Program-made: the position numbers and the translations under genes
NCBI RefSeq assembly: GCF_009649845.1
Contig: NZ_WJIE01000002.1
Location: 968,483-1,032,482 of the forward strand
Source: Polyangium spumosum
GTDB taxonomy: Bacteria > Myxococcota_A > Polyangia > Polyangiales > Polyangiaceae
DNA: 64,000 nucleotides
Direction of reading: 5' to 3'
In this document: one piece after another, positions 36,987 to 50,861 of the stretch
How the letters are laid out: every line of letters starts with the position of its first letter
Numbering within the stretch: position 1 is the stretch's first letter
The notes under the pieces: generated by a model
Told to the model about the DNA's origin: nothing
The model's database searches: none
Seen by the model: the letters and a program-made list of their open reading frames with translations, nothing else

Positions 36987-38036
36987 TCAGCCGAAGAAAC
37001 GAACGAGCTCTTTGACGAACACGTCGCGCGCCTCGATGTGCGGCGAGTGCCCGACGTTCGGCAGGATTTCCTCGCGGTAGCTGCCCCCGTTCGCCTTGTA
37101 GGCCTCGAGCACGGCGCGTGTCTGCGCGACCATCGGCTGCGCCGGGCAGACGTCCTCGCCGGGCCAGCCAGGGATCGCACCGAGCTTGCCGAGGAAGCCA
37201 AAATCGAAGAGCGACGTGTCGCTCACGATCTGATCGGCGTCGCCCCGAATCCAAAGGACGTCGTGCGCAGGCGCGAGCTTGCCGAAGCCGGAGAGGTCCA
37301 CGTACTTCGGCGAGAGCGCGTTGTTCACGCCGCGCGCGCCGGGCGCGACGCCGGGCCAGTTCGTCGACGTGGTCGTGTCGCCGGGGTAGTGATCGTCACC
37401 CGTGCGCATCTTCAGGATCTCCGCGACGAAGACCTCCTCGCGCGCCTTCTCCACGCGGAACGGCGGCTTGAAGTAGAAGTCGTTCATCACCTTGCGCGGC
37501 GAGAACGCGCTCTCCTCCGAGGCGTCGCCCTCCTTCAACCGCCGCGCGAACTCGGGGTTCGCCGTGCCGCCGCCCGAGCCCGCGAAGTCCGCGAAGCAAG
37601 GCTCGCCGCTCGCGCCGCGCGTGCCGCCGAAGCCGTACGGCGACATCGGCGCCTCGAGGACGATCTTGCCGACGAGCTCGGGGTGGTCGATCGCGAGCTG
37701 CATCGCGACGCCGCCGCCGACCGACCAGCCCACGACGTGCACCTTGCCCGCGACGCCGAGCTCGGGGTGACGCAAGAGCGCCGCGAGGTCGTCCGAAAAA
37801 TCACGCAGGCCGCGGGTCGCGTCGATGGGCGCGGGCTCGGTGTCGCCGTAGCCGCGCAGATCGGCCGCGATGGCGCGGAAGCCCTCGGGGAGCGCGGCCA
37901 TCGTCTCCTCGTAGAAACGAGCGGAGGAGCAGTTGCCGTGGATGAAGAGCACCGGCACGCCGTCCTTGGGGCCGCGGACGAGCACGTGCATGCGAAGGCG
38001 AGACGTCTGGATCTGGGTCGAGGTGATGGCGGTCAT
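36987..38036 (-). CDS. Alpha/beta hydrolase
   Basis: A 349-residue protein from the ATG at 38036, with a GAGGAG site 4-9 nt upstream. Typical hydrolase landmarks are HGNCSS for the oxyanion hole near residue 34, nucleophile elbow GWSVGG near 104, acid in WIRGDADQIV near 268, and the histidine in NVGHSPH near 330. A cap region lies between 140 and 240. There is no signal peptide, so it is cytosolic. Substrate unknown; esterase, lipase or C-C hydrolase are all possible. It lies 42 bp upstream of the ptsI stop codon side, in the same orientation. Confidence 0.82.
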   Translation of the reverse strand: MTAITSTQIQTSRLRMHVLVRGPKDGVPVLFIHGNCSSARFYEETMAALPEGFRAIAADLRGYGDTEPAPIDATRGLRDFSDDLAALLRHPELGVAGKVHVVGWSVGGGVAMQLAIDHPELVGKIVLEAPMSPYGFGGTRGASGEPCFADFAGSGGGTANPEFARRLKEGDASEESAFSPRKVMNDFYFKPPFRVEKAREEVFVAEILKMRTGDDHYPGDTTTSTNWPGVAPGARGVNNALSPKYVDLSGFGKLAPAHDVLWIRGDADQIVSDTSLFDFGFLGKLGAIPGWPGEDVCPAQPMVAQTRAVLEAYKANGGSYREEILPNVGHSPHIEARDVFVKELVRFFG

Positions 38037-38077
38037 GAGCTCCTCGGGGTTTTTCGGACCGGAGGAGGAGAATGCCT

Positions 38078-39849
<1,772 letters not shown>

Positions 39850-39853
<4 letters not shown>

Positions 39854-40134
39854 TCGTGCTCTCCGAAGCGAGCGGCGATGAGCTCCCCGATCGCTCGCAC
39901 GGCCTCGGACGAGCTCTCGCCGCGCGCCTTCACCTCGAGCACCGTGCCGACGCCGCCGCAGAGCAGGAGCACGCCCATCACGCTCTTCGCGTTCGCCTCC
40001 TGCCCGTCGGGCCCCGCGACCGTGACCTCGCACGGATACTTGCCCGCGAGCTGCACGAGCTTCGTGGCCGCGCGCGCGTGCAGGCCGCGCGCGTTGACGA
40101 TCGTGAACCGACCCGTCGCGCTGCCGCCGCTCAC
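39850..40134 (-). CDS. ptsH: HPr phosphocarrier protein
   Basis: A 94-residue HPr. The EI-dependent site is His19 in ARGLHARAATKLV. The regulatory serine is Ser51 in NAKSVMGVLLL, the site used by HPr kinase, which is encoded two genes upstream. Both phosphorylation sites are intact. It overlaps rapZ upstream and ptsI downstream by 4 bp each. Confidence 0.95.
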
Positions 40135-41132
40135 GTCTTCCCCCTGCCACCGTCGGGGGGCCGCGGCGCCCCCTCCGCCCCCTCGTCGGCGCCACGCGAG
40201 AGTGGATCGGCATCGTGCTCGGGCGCCGCGGTGTGCTCCGCCCTGCCGACGTCACGATGCACGACCGAGATGGGTAGCGTCACCTTCCTGCGTAGATTGT
40301 CGGCCAAAACCTCGGCGAGCGCCACCGATCGATGTCGCCCCCCGGTGCAGCCGATCCCGATGGTCAGGTAGCTCTTCCCCTCACGCTCGTAACGCGGGAG
40401 CGAGAACTCGAGCAGCGCGCCGATCTTCTCGAGCAGCTCGGACGCCTCGGGGCTCTGCAGGACGAAATCGCGCACCGCGGGGTGGCTCCCGGGCAGACGC
40501 CGGAGCTCCGGGACGAAATGCGGGTTGTCGAGGAAGCGGACGTCGAAGATCAGATCGGCATCGACCGGGACGCCGAACTTGAAGCCGAAGGAGACGAAGC
40601 GCGTGGACATGCGCGGCGCCTCCGCCTTGCCCGGCCCGAGGTGCGCGATGATCTGGCGGCGCAGCTCGTGCACGCTGAGGCGCGTCGTGTCGAGGTCGAT
40701 GGTGGCGAGCGCGCGCAGCGGCGCGAGGCGCTCGCGCTCGAGGTGCACGCCGTCGAGCACGGCGAGCCCGCCGGAGCTGCCGGGCGCGCGTGAGGCCGCG
40801 GCCGAGAGCGGGTGCGGCCTGCGCGTCTCGTTGAAGCGGCGCAGCAGCGCCTCGTCGGTCGCGTCGAGGAAGACGACGGCCATGTCGCGCCCCTCGGCGA
40901 TACGCGAGAGCGTGGGCCCGGCGCCGTCGAGGAAGGCGAAGGCGCGCACGTCGATGCCGAGGCCGACGCGGCGGATGCCTCCGGCCTCGCAGACCTCGAT
41001 CGTCTGCGGCACGAGGGACGTCGGCAGGTTGTCGACGCAGAAGTAGCCGAGGTCCTCCAGCGCGTGGAGCGCGGTGGACTTGCCGGCCCCCGAGAGCCCG
41101 GTGACCACGACGACGCGGCTCTTGTCGCTCAT
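40131..41132 (-). CDS. rapZ: RapZ-family nucleotide-binding protein
   Basis: A 333-residue protein from the ATG at 41132. The Walker A VTGLSGAGKST is near residue 9. The C-terminal domain carries the family hallmarks FGFKFGVPVDADLIFDVRFLDNP-type stretch and IGCTGGRHRSVALAE. In E. coli RapZ controls GlcN6P synthase through small RNAs. In other phyla its role is less clear, but the gene is regularly found with PTS regulators, as here. A disordered acidic C-terminal tail of about 35 residues is an extension over the usual length. Both ends overlap neighbours by 4 bp. Confidence 0.92.
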   Translation of the reverse strand: MSDKSRVVVVTGLSGAGKSTALHALEDLGYFCVDNLPTSLVPQTIEVCEAGGIRRVGLGIDVRAFAFLDGAGPTLSRIAEGRDMAVVFLDATDEALLRRFNETRRPHPLSAAASRAPGSSGGLAVLDGVHLERERLAPLRALATIDLDTTRLSVHELRRQIIAHLGPGKAEAPRMSTRFVSFGFKFGVPVDADLIFDVRFLDNPHFVPELRRLPGSHPAVRDFVLQSPEASELLEKIGALLEFSLPRYEREGKSYLTIGIGCTGGRHRSVALAEVLADNLRRKVTLPISVVHRDVGRAEHTAAPEHDADPLSRGADEGAEGAPRPPDGGRGKT

Positions 41133-42148
41133 CGCTCTCGCCTCCCTCCGCCGAGCAACGCGCCTTCGAGGTTGCCGAAGAACTCCTTCGCGGCGTGGTG
41201 CCCTGCGTTCTTGAGCAATTCGTTCCGCGCGGCGACCTCGATGATCGTCGACATGTCGCGCCCCGGCCGCACCGGGATCACGAGCTCGCGCACCTTCACG
41301 CCGAGGATCGTGCGGTGACGATCCTCGAGGCCGAGCCTGTCGTACTCGACGTCCTTCGACCACTCGACGAGCTTGATCACCACGTCGATGCGCTTGCGCT
41401 CGCGGATCGCCGTCACGCCGAAGAGGTCCTTCACGTTGAGGATGCCGAGCCCGCGCACCTCGAGGTGGTGACGGAGCAGGAGCGCCGACGTGCCGAAGAT
41501 CATCCCGGGCGGGCGGTAGTCGCACTCGACGACGTCGTCGGCGACGAAGCGATGACCTCGCATCACGAGGTCGAGCGCGCACTCGCTCTTGCCGATCGCG
41601 CTCGGGCCCGCGAGGAGCACGCCCACGCCGAAGACGTCGACGAGCACGCCGTGCAGCCGCACGCGCGGCGCGAGCCTGTCGTCGAGCAGCGCGTGCAGCG
41701 CGGTGATGGTGACGCTCGATCGCGACGCCGATCGGACGAGCGGCGTGCCCGAGGCCTCGGCCGCGGCCACGAGCTCGGGCACGGCGCGGTAGCCGGCCTC
41801 GGGCGACGACTCGCCTTCGCCGCGCGCGTCCCGCGTGACGATCACGCAGCAGAGCTCACGCGCGAAGAGGTCGTGGAGCTTCCTCGCGCGGTCCTCTGCG
41901 TCGAGCGTGTGCAAGAACGAGAGCTCGGTCTGGCCGAAGATCTGGATCCGCGAGGAGGTGATGCCGTGGAAGTGCCCCACGAGCGCGAGGCCCGACTTCT
42001 GGATACGCGTCGACTCGATGATCCGATCGAGGCCCGCCTCGCCGGCGACGAGCTCGAGCCCCACGCCGAGCCCGGGATCGCCGAGCAAGGCGCGCACGGT
42101 CATCGATGCGCGCGGGACGGGGACGCTGCGCGGGGCCTCTTCGTTCAC
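41129..42148 (-). CDS. hprK: HPr kinase/phosphorylase
   Basis: A 339-residue enzyme. The N-terminal half is the HprK N domain. The C-terminal half has the P-loop LLAGPSAIGKSECALDL, the RGHRFVADDVVE segment with catalytic acids and the downstream HLEVRGLGILNVKDLFG signature. It phosphorylates HPr on the serine and removes the phosphate again, using ATP or pyrophosphate. Its presence with a Ser-containing HPr indicates Gram-positive-like metabolic signalling in this deltaproteobacterium-like genome. ATGA overlaps link it to ptsN and rapZ. Confidence 0.94.
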   Translation of the reverse strand: MNEEAPRSVPVPRASMTVRALLGDPGLGVGLELVAGEAGLDRIIESTRIQKSGLALVGHFHGITSSRIQIFGQTELSFLHTLDAEDRARKLHDLFARELCCVIVTRDARGEGESSPEAGYRAVPELVAAAEASGTPLVRSASRSSVTITALHALLDDRLAPRVRLHGVLVDVFGVGVLLAGPSAIGKSECALDLVMRGHRFVADDVVECDYRPPGMIFGTSALLLRHHLEVRGLGILNVKDLFGVTAIRERKRIDVVIKLVEWSKDVEYDRLGLEDRHRTILGVKVRELVIPVRPGRDMSTIIEVAARNELLKNAGHHAAKEFFGNLEGALLGGGRRER

Positions 42149-42624
42149 GGACCCCTGCCCTCCTCGGCGGCGATGATCGCGAACGCGTCGCCGCCGCTCG
42201 GCGCGAGGAGCAGGCGCTTGCGGAACTCGTCGTCGCGGAGCAGCCGCGAGACACGCGCCAGCGTCTTCAGGTGCTCACCGGCGGCGCGCTTCGGGCCAAC
42301 GACGGCGAAGAGGATGCCGACGGGCGCGCGATCGATCGCGTCGAAGTCGATCGGGTGAGGGCAGAGCAGGACGGCGCCCACGTGCCGATCGAGGCCTTCG
42401 AGCGCGCCATGCGGGATGGCGACGCCGCCGCCGACGCCGGTCGACTGGAGGTTCTCGCGCTCGACGAGCACCCGCTCGATCTCCGACGCGGGCGTCGGGG
42501 GGGCCATCCCGCGGGCGAGCAGCTCGGCGAGGCGGCGCAGCGCATCGGACTTGGAGCGGACGACGCCCTCGGCCTCGTTCGCCACCGAGACGTGGTCCGC
42601 GCTCAGGATCTCGAGAACACCCAT
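42145..42624 (-). CDS. ptsN: PTS EIIA-Ntr-like regulator
   Basis: A 159-residue EIIA domain from the ATG at 42624; the open frame upstream is not coding-like. The phosphohistidine is His72 in GGGVAIPHGALEGL. The later HLKTLARVSRLLRDDEFRKRLL helix is typical. It takes phosphate from HPr and regulates rather than transports. It is separated from hpf by 190 bp with a strong inverted repeat, and starts the run of 4-bp-overlapped genes. Confidence 0.9.
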   Translation of the reverse strand: MGVLEILSADHVSVANEAEGVVRSKSDALRRLAELLARGMAPPTPASEIERVLVERENLQSTGVGGGVAIPHGALEGLDRHVGAVLLCPHPIDFDAIDRAPVGILFAVVGPKRAAGEHLKTLARVSRLLRDDEFRKRLLLAPSGGDAFAIIAAEEGRGP

Positions 42625-42651
42625 GATCGTGCCCGGGGGTTTTTGCGAAGA

Positions 42652-42712
42652 GGCGCCGGCCGTCGCGCGACGGGACCGCCGGAGGGGCGCCCGTGCGGCG
42701 CTGGCCGGCGCC
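42652..42712 (-). promoter_or_regulatory. GC-rich inverted repeat in the ptsN leader
   Basis: Perfect 10-bp arms, GGCGCCGGCC at 42652-42661 and its complement at 42703-42712, frame a 41-nt loop in the hpf-ptsN gap, 28 bp before the ptsN start. No T run follows on the minus strand, so a simple terminator is unlikely. It could modulate expression of the downstream genes relative to hpf. Confidence 0.5.
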
Positions 42713-42814
42713 GTTCTCATCCGTCGTGTGTCCCCCCCGTGCCTCGGCAGAAGCACGGGCGAGCCCTACTACGGAAAGGGCCGGCTGGCGAGGGCGTACA
42801 GCGTGGAAAACGCC

Positions 42815-43174
42815 TCAGTCGCGGGCGCGACCCTCGGCGGCCTCACTGACTTCGGTCGCGAACTCGCCCGCGCTCGGCGCGCCGCGTTTCTTCGCCATGT
42901 TCGCCGTCTTGTCCGCTTCGATCTGGCGGTCGAGCTTGTCGATGACCTTGTCGATCGAGGCGTACATGTCCTGGCTGCGGACCGTGGCGTGGAACTGCTG
43001 GCTGCCCGAGGAGATCTTCACATCGGCGATGTGCTCGAGGCCTTCGACGGACAAGGTGACCTGCGCGGCCATGGCTTGACGAAGGAACCTTTGCAGCTTG
43101 GCGATCTTGTCGTGCGCGTACTGCTTCACCGCTTCCGTGGCGACCATGTGTCGGAACGTGATTGCGATGTTCAT
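42815..43174 (-). CDS. hpf: Ribosome hibernation promoting factor, short form
   Basis: A 119-residue protein beginning MNIAITFRHMVATEAVKQYA, with the beta-alpha-beta-beta-beta-alpha pattern of HPF/YfiA (EVKISSGS-like and FHATVRSQDMYASIDKVIDKLDRQIE). It binds 30S subunits in starvation and blocks translation. The last 25 residues are a short hydrophilic tail without the dimerisation domain of long HPF. It sits in the conserved lptB-(rpoN)-hpf-ptsN neighbourhood, but rpoN is absent here. Confidence 0.9.
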   Translation of the reverse strand: MNIAITFRHMVATEAVKQYAHDKIAKLQRFLRQAMAAQVTLSVEGLEHIADVKISSGSQQFHATVRSQDMYASIDKVIDKLDRQIEADKTANMAKKRGAPSAGEFATEVSEAAEGRARD

Positions 43175-43433
43175 CGAAGGCTGCCTTCCTTTCCTCGAGG
43201 GCGAAGCACCCGGCGCGCTCTCATGCGCGCACCACGTGGGATCGTACCACCGCAGGCCGAGCCAAAGCGCGCGGAACGATCAGGGGGAAGCGTCGCAACG
43301 TTGCCGTTTCCTCCCGCGCCGTGGTCGCTCGCATGACCGTCTCGTTTCCTGGGCCACGCGTCAAACCCACCGAACCGCCGGAGCGCTTGCGCATGTCCTG
43401 GTGAGAACCGTCGATACCGCCCGGACAATCCCG

Positions 43434-44147
43434 CTAAGGGGAGGTAGCGGCGTAACGCGACCGGACAAGAGGGTGCGCCCGAAAGTCCTCGGGGGAGGCC
43501 TCGAGGGCGACCTCTCCATCTAGAAGGAGGAGGGCGCGGTCGCAGAGGCGCAAGGCCGCGTCGACGTGATGATCGGAGACGAGGACGGTGGCGCCGGCAT
43601 CCGCGAGGGCCCGGAGTCGATCCGCGACATGGAGAGCGCCGAGGGGATCCACCGCCGCGAACGGTTCGTCACAAACGAGGACACGAGGCGCGGCGGAGAG
43701 GGCGCGCGTGATCTCGAGGCGACGGCGCTCGCCGCCGGAGAGGCGCGCAGCCTGGGTGTCGAGGAGGGGTTCGAGGCCAAGGTCACGCGCGATGGAGAGA
43801 GCGTCGGGCGAGCCGGGAGGGCGCGCGCGGCGGGTGAGGCGCTCGAAGACGGCGAGGTTATCGCGAACGGAGAGGTCGGGGAGGACGCTCGGAGTCTGCG
43901 GGACGTAGCCGAGGCCGCGGCGAGCACGTTCGAAGAGGGGGAGGCGCGTGATGTCGTCGCCGGAGAGGAGGACGATTCCTTCGATGGGGGCGAGCTCGCC
44001 GACGAGGACACGGAAGAGGGTGGTCTTGCCAGCACCGCTGGGGCCAAAGACGGCGAGGACTTCGCCGGGACGCGCTTCGAAGGTGACGCGGTGAAGGAGG
44101 GTGCGGCCGGAGAGGCGGACGGTGAGGGAGGTGGCGAGGAGGGACAT
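43434..44147 (-). CDS. lptB: LPS export ABC transporter ATP-binding protein
   Basis: A 237-residue ATPase from the ATG at 44147. Walker A GPSGAGKTT, Q-loop in GYVPQTPSVLPDLSV, signature LSGGERRRLEI, Walker B VLVCDEPFAAVDP and switch histidine in SDHHVD. The segment GDDITRLPLFERARRGLGYVPQ is diagnostic of LptB, the motor of the Lpt lipopolysaccharide bridge. lptA/C are not adjacent. The gene is 259 bp upstream of hpf. Its leader contains a short tandem repeat. Confidence 0.85.
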   Translation of the reverse strand: MSLLATSLTVRLSGRTLLHRVTFEARPGEVLAVFGPSGAGKTTLFRVLVGELAPIEGIVLLSGDDITRLPLFERARRGLGYVPQTPSVLPDLSVRDNLAVFERLTRRARPPGSPDALSIARDLGLEPLLDTQAARLSGGERRRLEITRALSAAPRVLVCDEPFAAVDPLGALHVADRLRALADAGATVLVSDHHVDAALRLCDRALLLLDGEVALEASPEDFRAHPLVRSRYAATSP

Positions 44148-44166
44148 GTAGGAAAATAAGAAATGG

Positions 44167-44200
44167 AAACGGGGGAAACGGGGGAAACGGGGAAACGGGG
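44167..44200 (-). repeat. Four tandem AAACGGGG(G) units in the lptB leader
   Basis: On the plus strand, units of 9, 9, 8 and 8 bp run without interruption. They lie 20 bp upstream of the lptB start codon (polypyrimidine on the lptB sense strand). Slippage here would change promoter or ribosome-binding-site spacing. Confidence 0.75.
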
Positions 44201-44365
44201 ACGCAATGGGACGCGGGTGGGGATCCCGCTCGGGGGACGGGGAGCTTACCGTCGTGCTCGGCCTCTTCAAGGCCAAGCCGTGCTCGCCATGCTCGCGCTG
44301 CGCGCTGCGCGTGACGGTGCGGGACGAGGGTCCCGGCGAGAGGGTCGTCCGGCGGAGGAGTCGTT

Positions 44366-44608
44366 ATGCTGACGATTGATGAGGTCGTTCTGGTGATGGC
44401 GGGGGACGCAGGGAGGATCGCGGAGCGAATCGAACGGAAGGACAGGGACCTGGCTCGGCAATTGCGGTGGGCCGTGCAAAGCGTGGCGCGGAATGTCGCC
44501 GACGCATCGTTAACCTTCGCCAAACGCGCGGACCGCCCCCCACATCTGGACTCTTCAGCACCTTCTGCTCGGCAGCCCCTGCGTTCCCCTTGGCGAACGC
44601 CTCCGTAG
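44366..44608 (+). pseudogene. Truncated four-helix-bundle protein remnant
   Basis: The frame from the ATG at 44366 begins like the small four-helix-bundle proteins often found near mobile or intron-bearing sites (VVLVMAGDAGRIAERI, then RKDRDLARQLR, then SVARNVAD). The similarity stops abruptly near 44500, about a third of the usual 120 residues. From about 44690 back to 44530 the minus strand reads a protein-like stretch without a usable start (ELQVRVAPSGEEFTASIALP and following), a second fragment. Together 44366-44700 look like debris of an old rearrangement just upstream of the kinase gene. Confidence 0.5.
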
Positions 44609-44731
44609 GCAGCGCGATCGACGCGGTGAACTCCTCTCCCGACGGCGCCACGCGGACCTGGAGTTCGTGCTCCCGCCGGAGCTCTTGGAAGGAAGGACTT
44701 GCCCGGGGTTCATGCGTTACATCTAGATCGA

Positions 44732-49402
<4,671 letters not shown>

Positions 49403-49443
49403 AAGCCGGACCATTCGCCGGCTCGTGATAGGGTGATGCGGCC

Positions 49444-50856
49444 ATGACGCAGAAGCCGATCTCGCTCGGTACGACCCAAGATCCCGCGCGCGAAGCGCGG
49501 CGGGCGCAGCCCCTCGCGCGTCCGTTCCTGTTCGTCGTGCTCCATTGTGATCAGCCGGCGCTCGGCGGCGCGCGGTATTGCCTCTCGCAGATCGACGTCG
49601 TCCACATCGGCCGCGGGCCCGAGCGCGTCGCGTCGCGCGTCCGCGAGGGGGGCGCTCGGCGGCTCGAATTGCGTTTGCCCGATGTGGCCATCTCGAAGGC
49701 CCATGCGCGCCTCGTCCGGAGCGGCGATGGCTGGGCCTTCGAGGACGCAGGCTCGAGGAACGGTTCTTTCGTCAATGACAGTCGCGTCCGGAAGGTCGCG
49801 CTCGAGGACGGTGATTTCATCGAGCTCGGCAACGTCATTCTGCGCTACCGCGCGGGCTTGCCCTCGTCGCCTGCGTCCGCTGCGGATCTGGACCTCCAGA
49901 GCCCGGAGGTCGGCGCGCTCTCCACGCTCGTCCCGCCGCTCGCAGACGATCTCGACGTGCTGACGCGTATCGCGCGAGCGCCCATCCCGGTGCTCCTCCT
50001 CGGCGAATCGGGCACGGGCAAGGAGGTGCTCGCGGCAGGCGTCCACGCGCTCTCGGGGCGGACAGGGCCGCTCGTCGCCGTCAATTGCGGGGCGCTCACG
50101 GCGTCGCTGCTCGAGAGCCAGCTCTTCGGGCACGTCAAAGGCGCGTTCACGGGGGCCATCCGGGACGAGCCGGGCTATGTGCGCCGGGCGAACGGCGGCA
50201 CGCTTTTTCTCGACGAGGTGGGCGATCTCCCGATGCCCGCGCAAGCCGCGCTCCTGCGCGTGCTCGAGGTGAGCGAGGTCGTGCCGGTCGGCGGCACGAG
50301 CCCCATCAAGGTGGATCTGCGCGTCGTCGCGGCGACACACAAACCGCTCGACAGGATGGCCATTCGGGGCGAGTTCCGGGTCGATTTGCAGGCGCGGCTC
50401 TCCGGGCACCGGCACATGCTCGCGCCGCTCCGGGATCGGATCGAGGACATGGGCATTCTGGTCCGCGAGCTCTTGCGGCGCTCCAAGGTGCCGGGCGCGC
50501 CTGAGCTCGGCTTCACCGTGGAGGCCGGCAAGTTGCTCGTGCAGCAGCGGTGGCCGCTCAACATCCGCGAGCTGTCGCAGACCCTCGGGGTCGCAGCCGC
50601 GCTCGCGGACGGGCCGCTCATCGAGAGCGCGCACCTCGAGAGCACGCACCTCCTCGAGGTGCGCCACGACTCCGTCGCGCCGCCCGAGTCCGAGGAGGAG
50701 GGGGGCAAGCTGCGCGGGCGTATCGTGGCGCTCCTCGAGAAGCACAGGGGCAGCGTGAGCGGGGTGGCGCGCGACATGGGCAAGTCACGGATCCAGATCC
50801 ACCGCTGGGTGCAGAGGTTCTCGATCAACATCGATGCGTATCGCGCGAGATCGTGA
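49444..50856 (+). CDS. FHA-domain sigma-54-dependent transcriptional activator
   Basis: A 470-residue bacterial enhancer-binding protein. The N-terminal FHA domain (about 50-135; [24 protein letters not shown]) reads phosphothreonine and replaces the usual receiver. The AAA+ domain (about 160-385) has Walker [10 protein letters not shown] (near 187), the sigma-54-contacting loop GAFTGA (residues 233-238), Walker [14 protein letters not shown] and the sensor region ATHKPLD. The C-terminal Fis-type HTH (about 425-465) ends in [14 protein letters not shown]. All elements needed to remodel sigma-54 polymerase are present. It lies 41 bp after the kinase gene and converges on the multicopper oxidase gene (5-bp gap). 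Confidence 0.93.
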   Translation: MTQKPISLGTTQDPAREARRAQPLARPFLFVVLHCDQPALGGARYCLSQIDVVHIGRGPERVASRVREGGARRLELRLPDVAISKAHARLVRSGDGWAFEDAGSRNGSFVNDSRVRKVALEDGDFIELGNVILRYRAGLPSSPASAADLDLQSPEVGALSTLVPPLADDLDVLTRIARAPIPVLLLGESGTGKEVLAAGVHALSGRTGPLVAVNCGALTASLLESQLFGHVKGAFTGAIRDEPGYVRRANGGTLFLDEVGDLPMPAQAALLRVLEVSEVVPVGGTSPIKVDLRVVAATHKPLDRMAIRGEFRVDLQARLSGHRHMLAPLRDRIEDMGILVRELLRRSKVPGAPELGFTVEAGKLLVQQRWPLNIRELSQTLGVAAALADGPLIESAHLESTHLLEVRHDSVAPPESEEEGGKLRGRIVALLEKHRGSVSGVARDMGKSRIQIHRWVQRFSINIDAYRARS

Positions 50857-50861
50857 CCGAC

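Noticed and set aside
44451..44465. Another TGGC-N7-TTGC match, upstream of the kinase gene
   Set aside because: It lies inside the remnant of the four-helix-bundle gene, where the same bases encode the conserved DLARQLR residues, and 267 bp from the kinase start. Coincidence is likely, though a role is not excluded.
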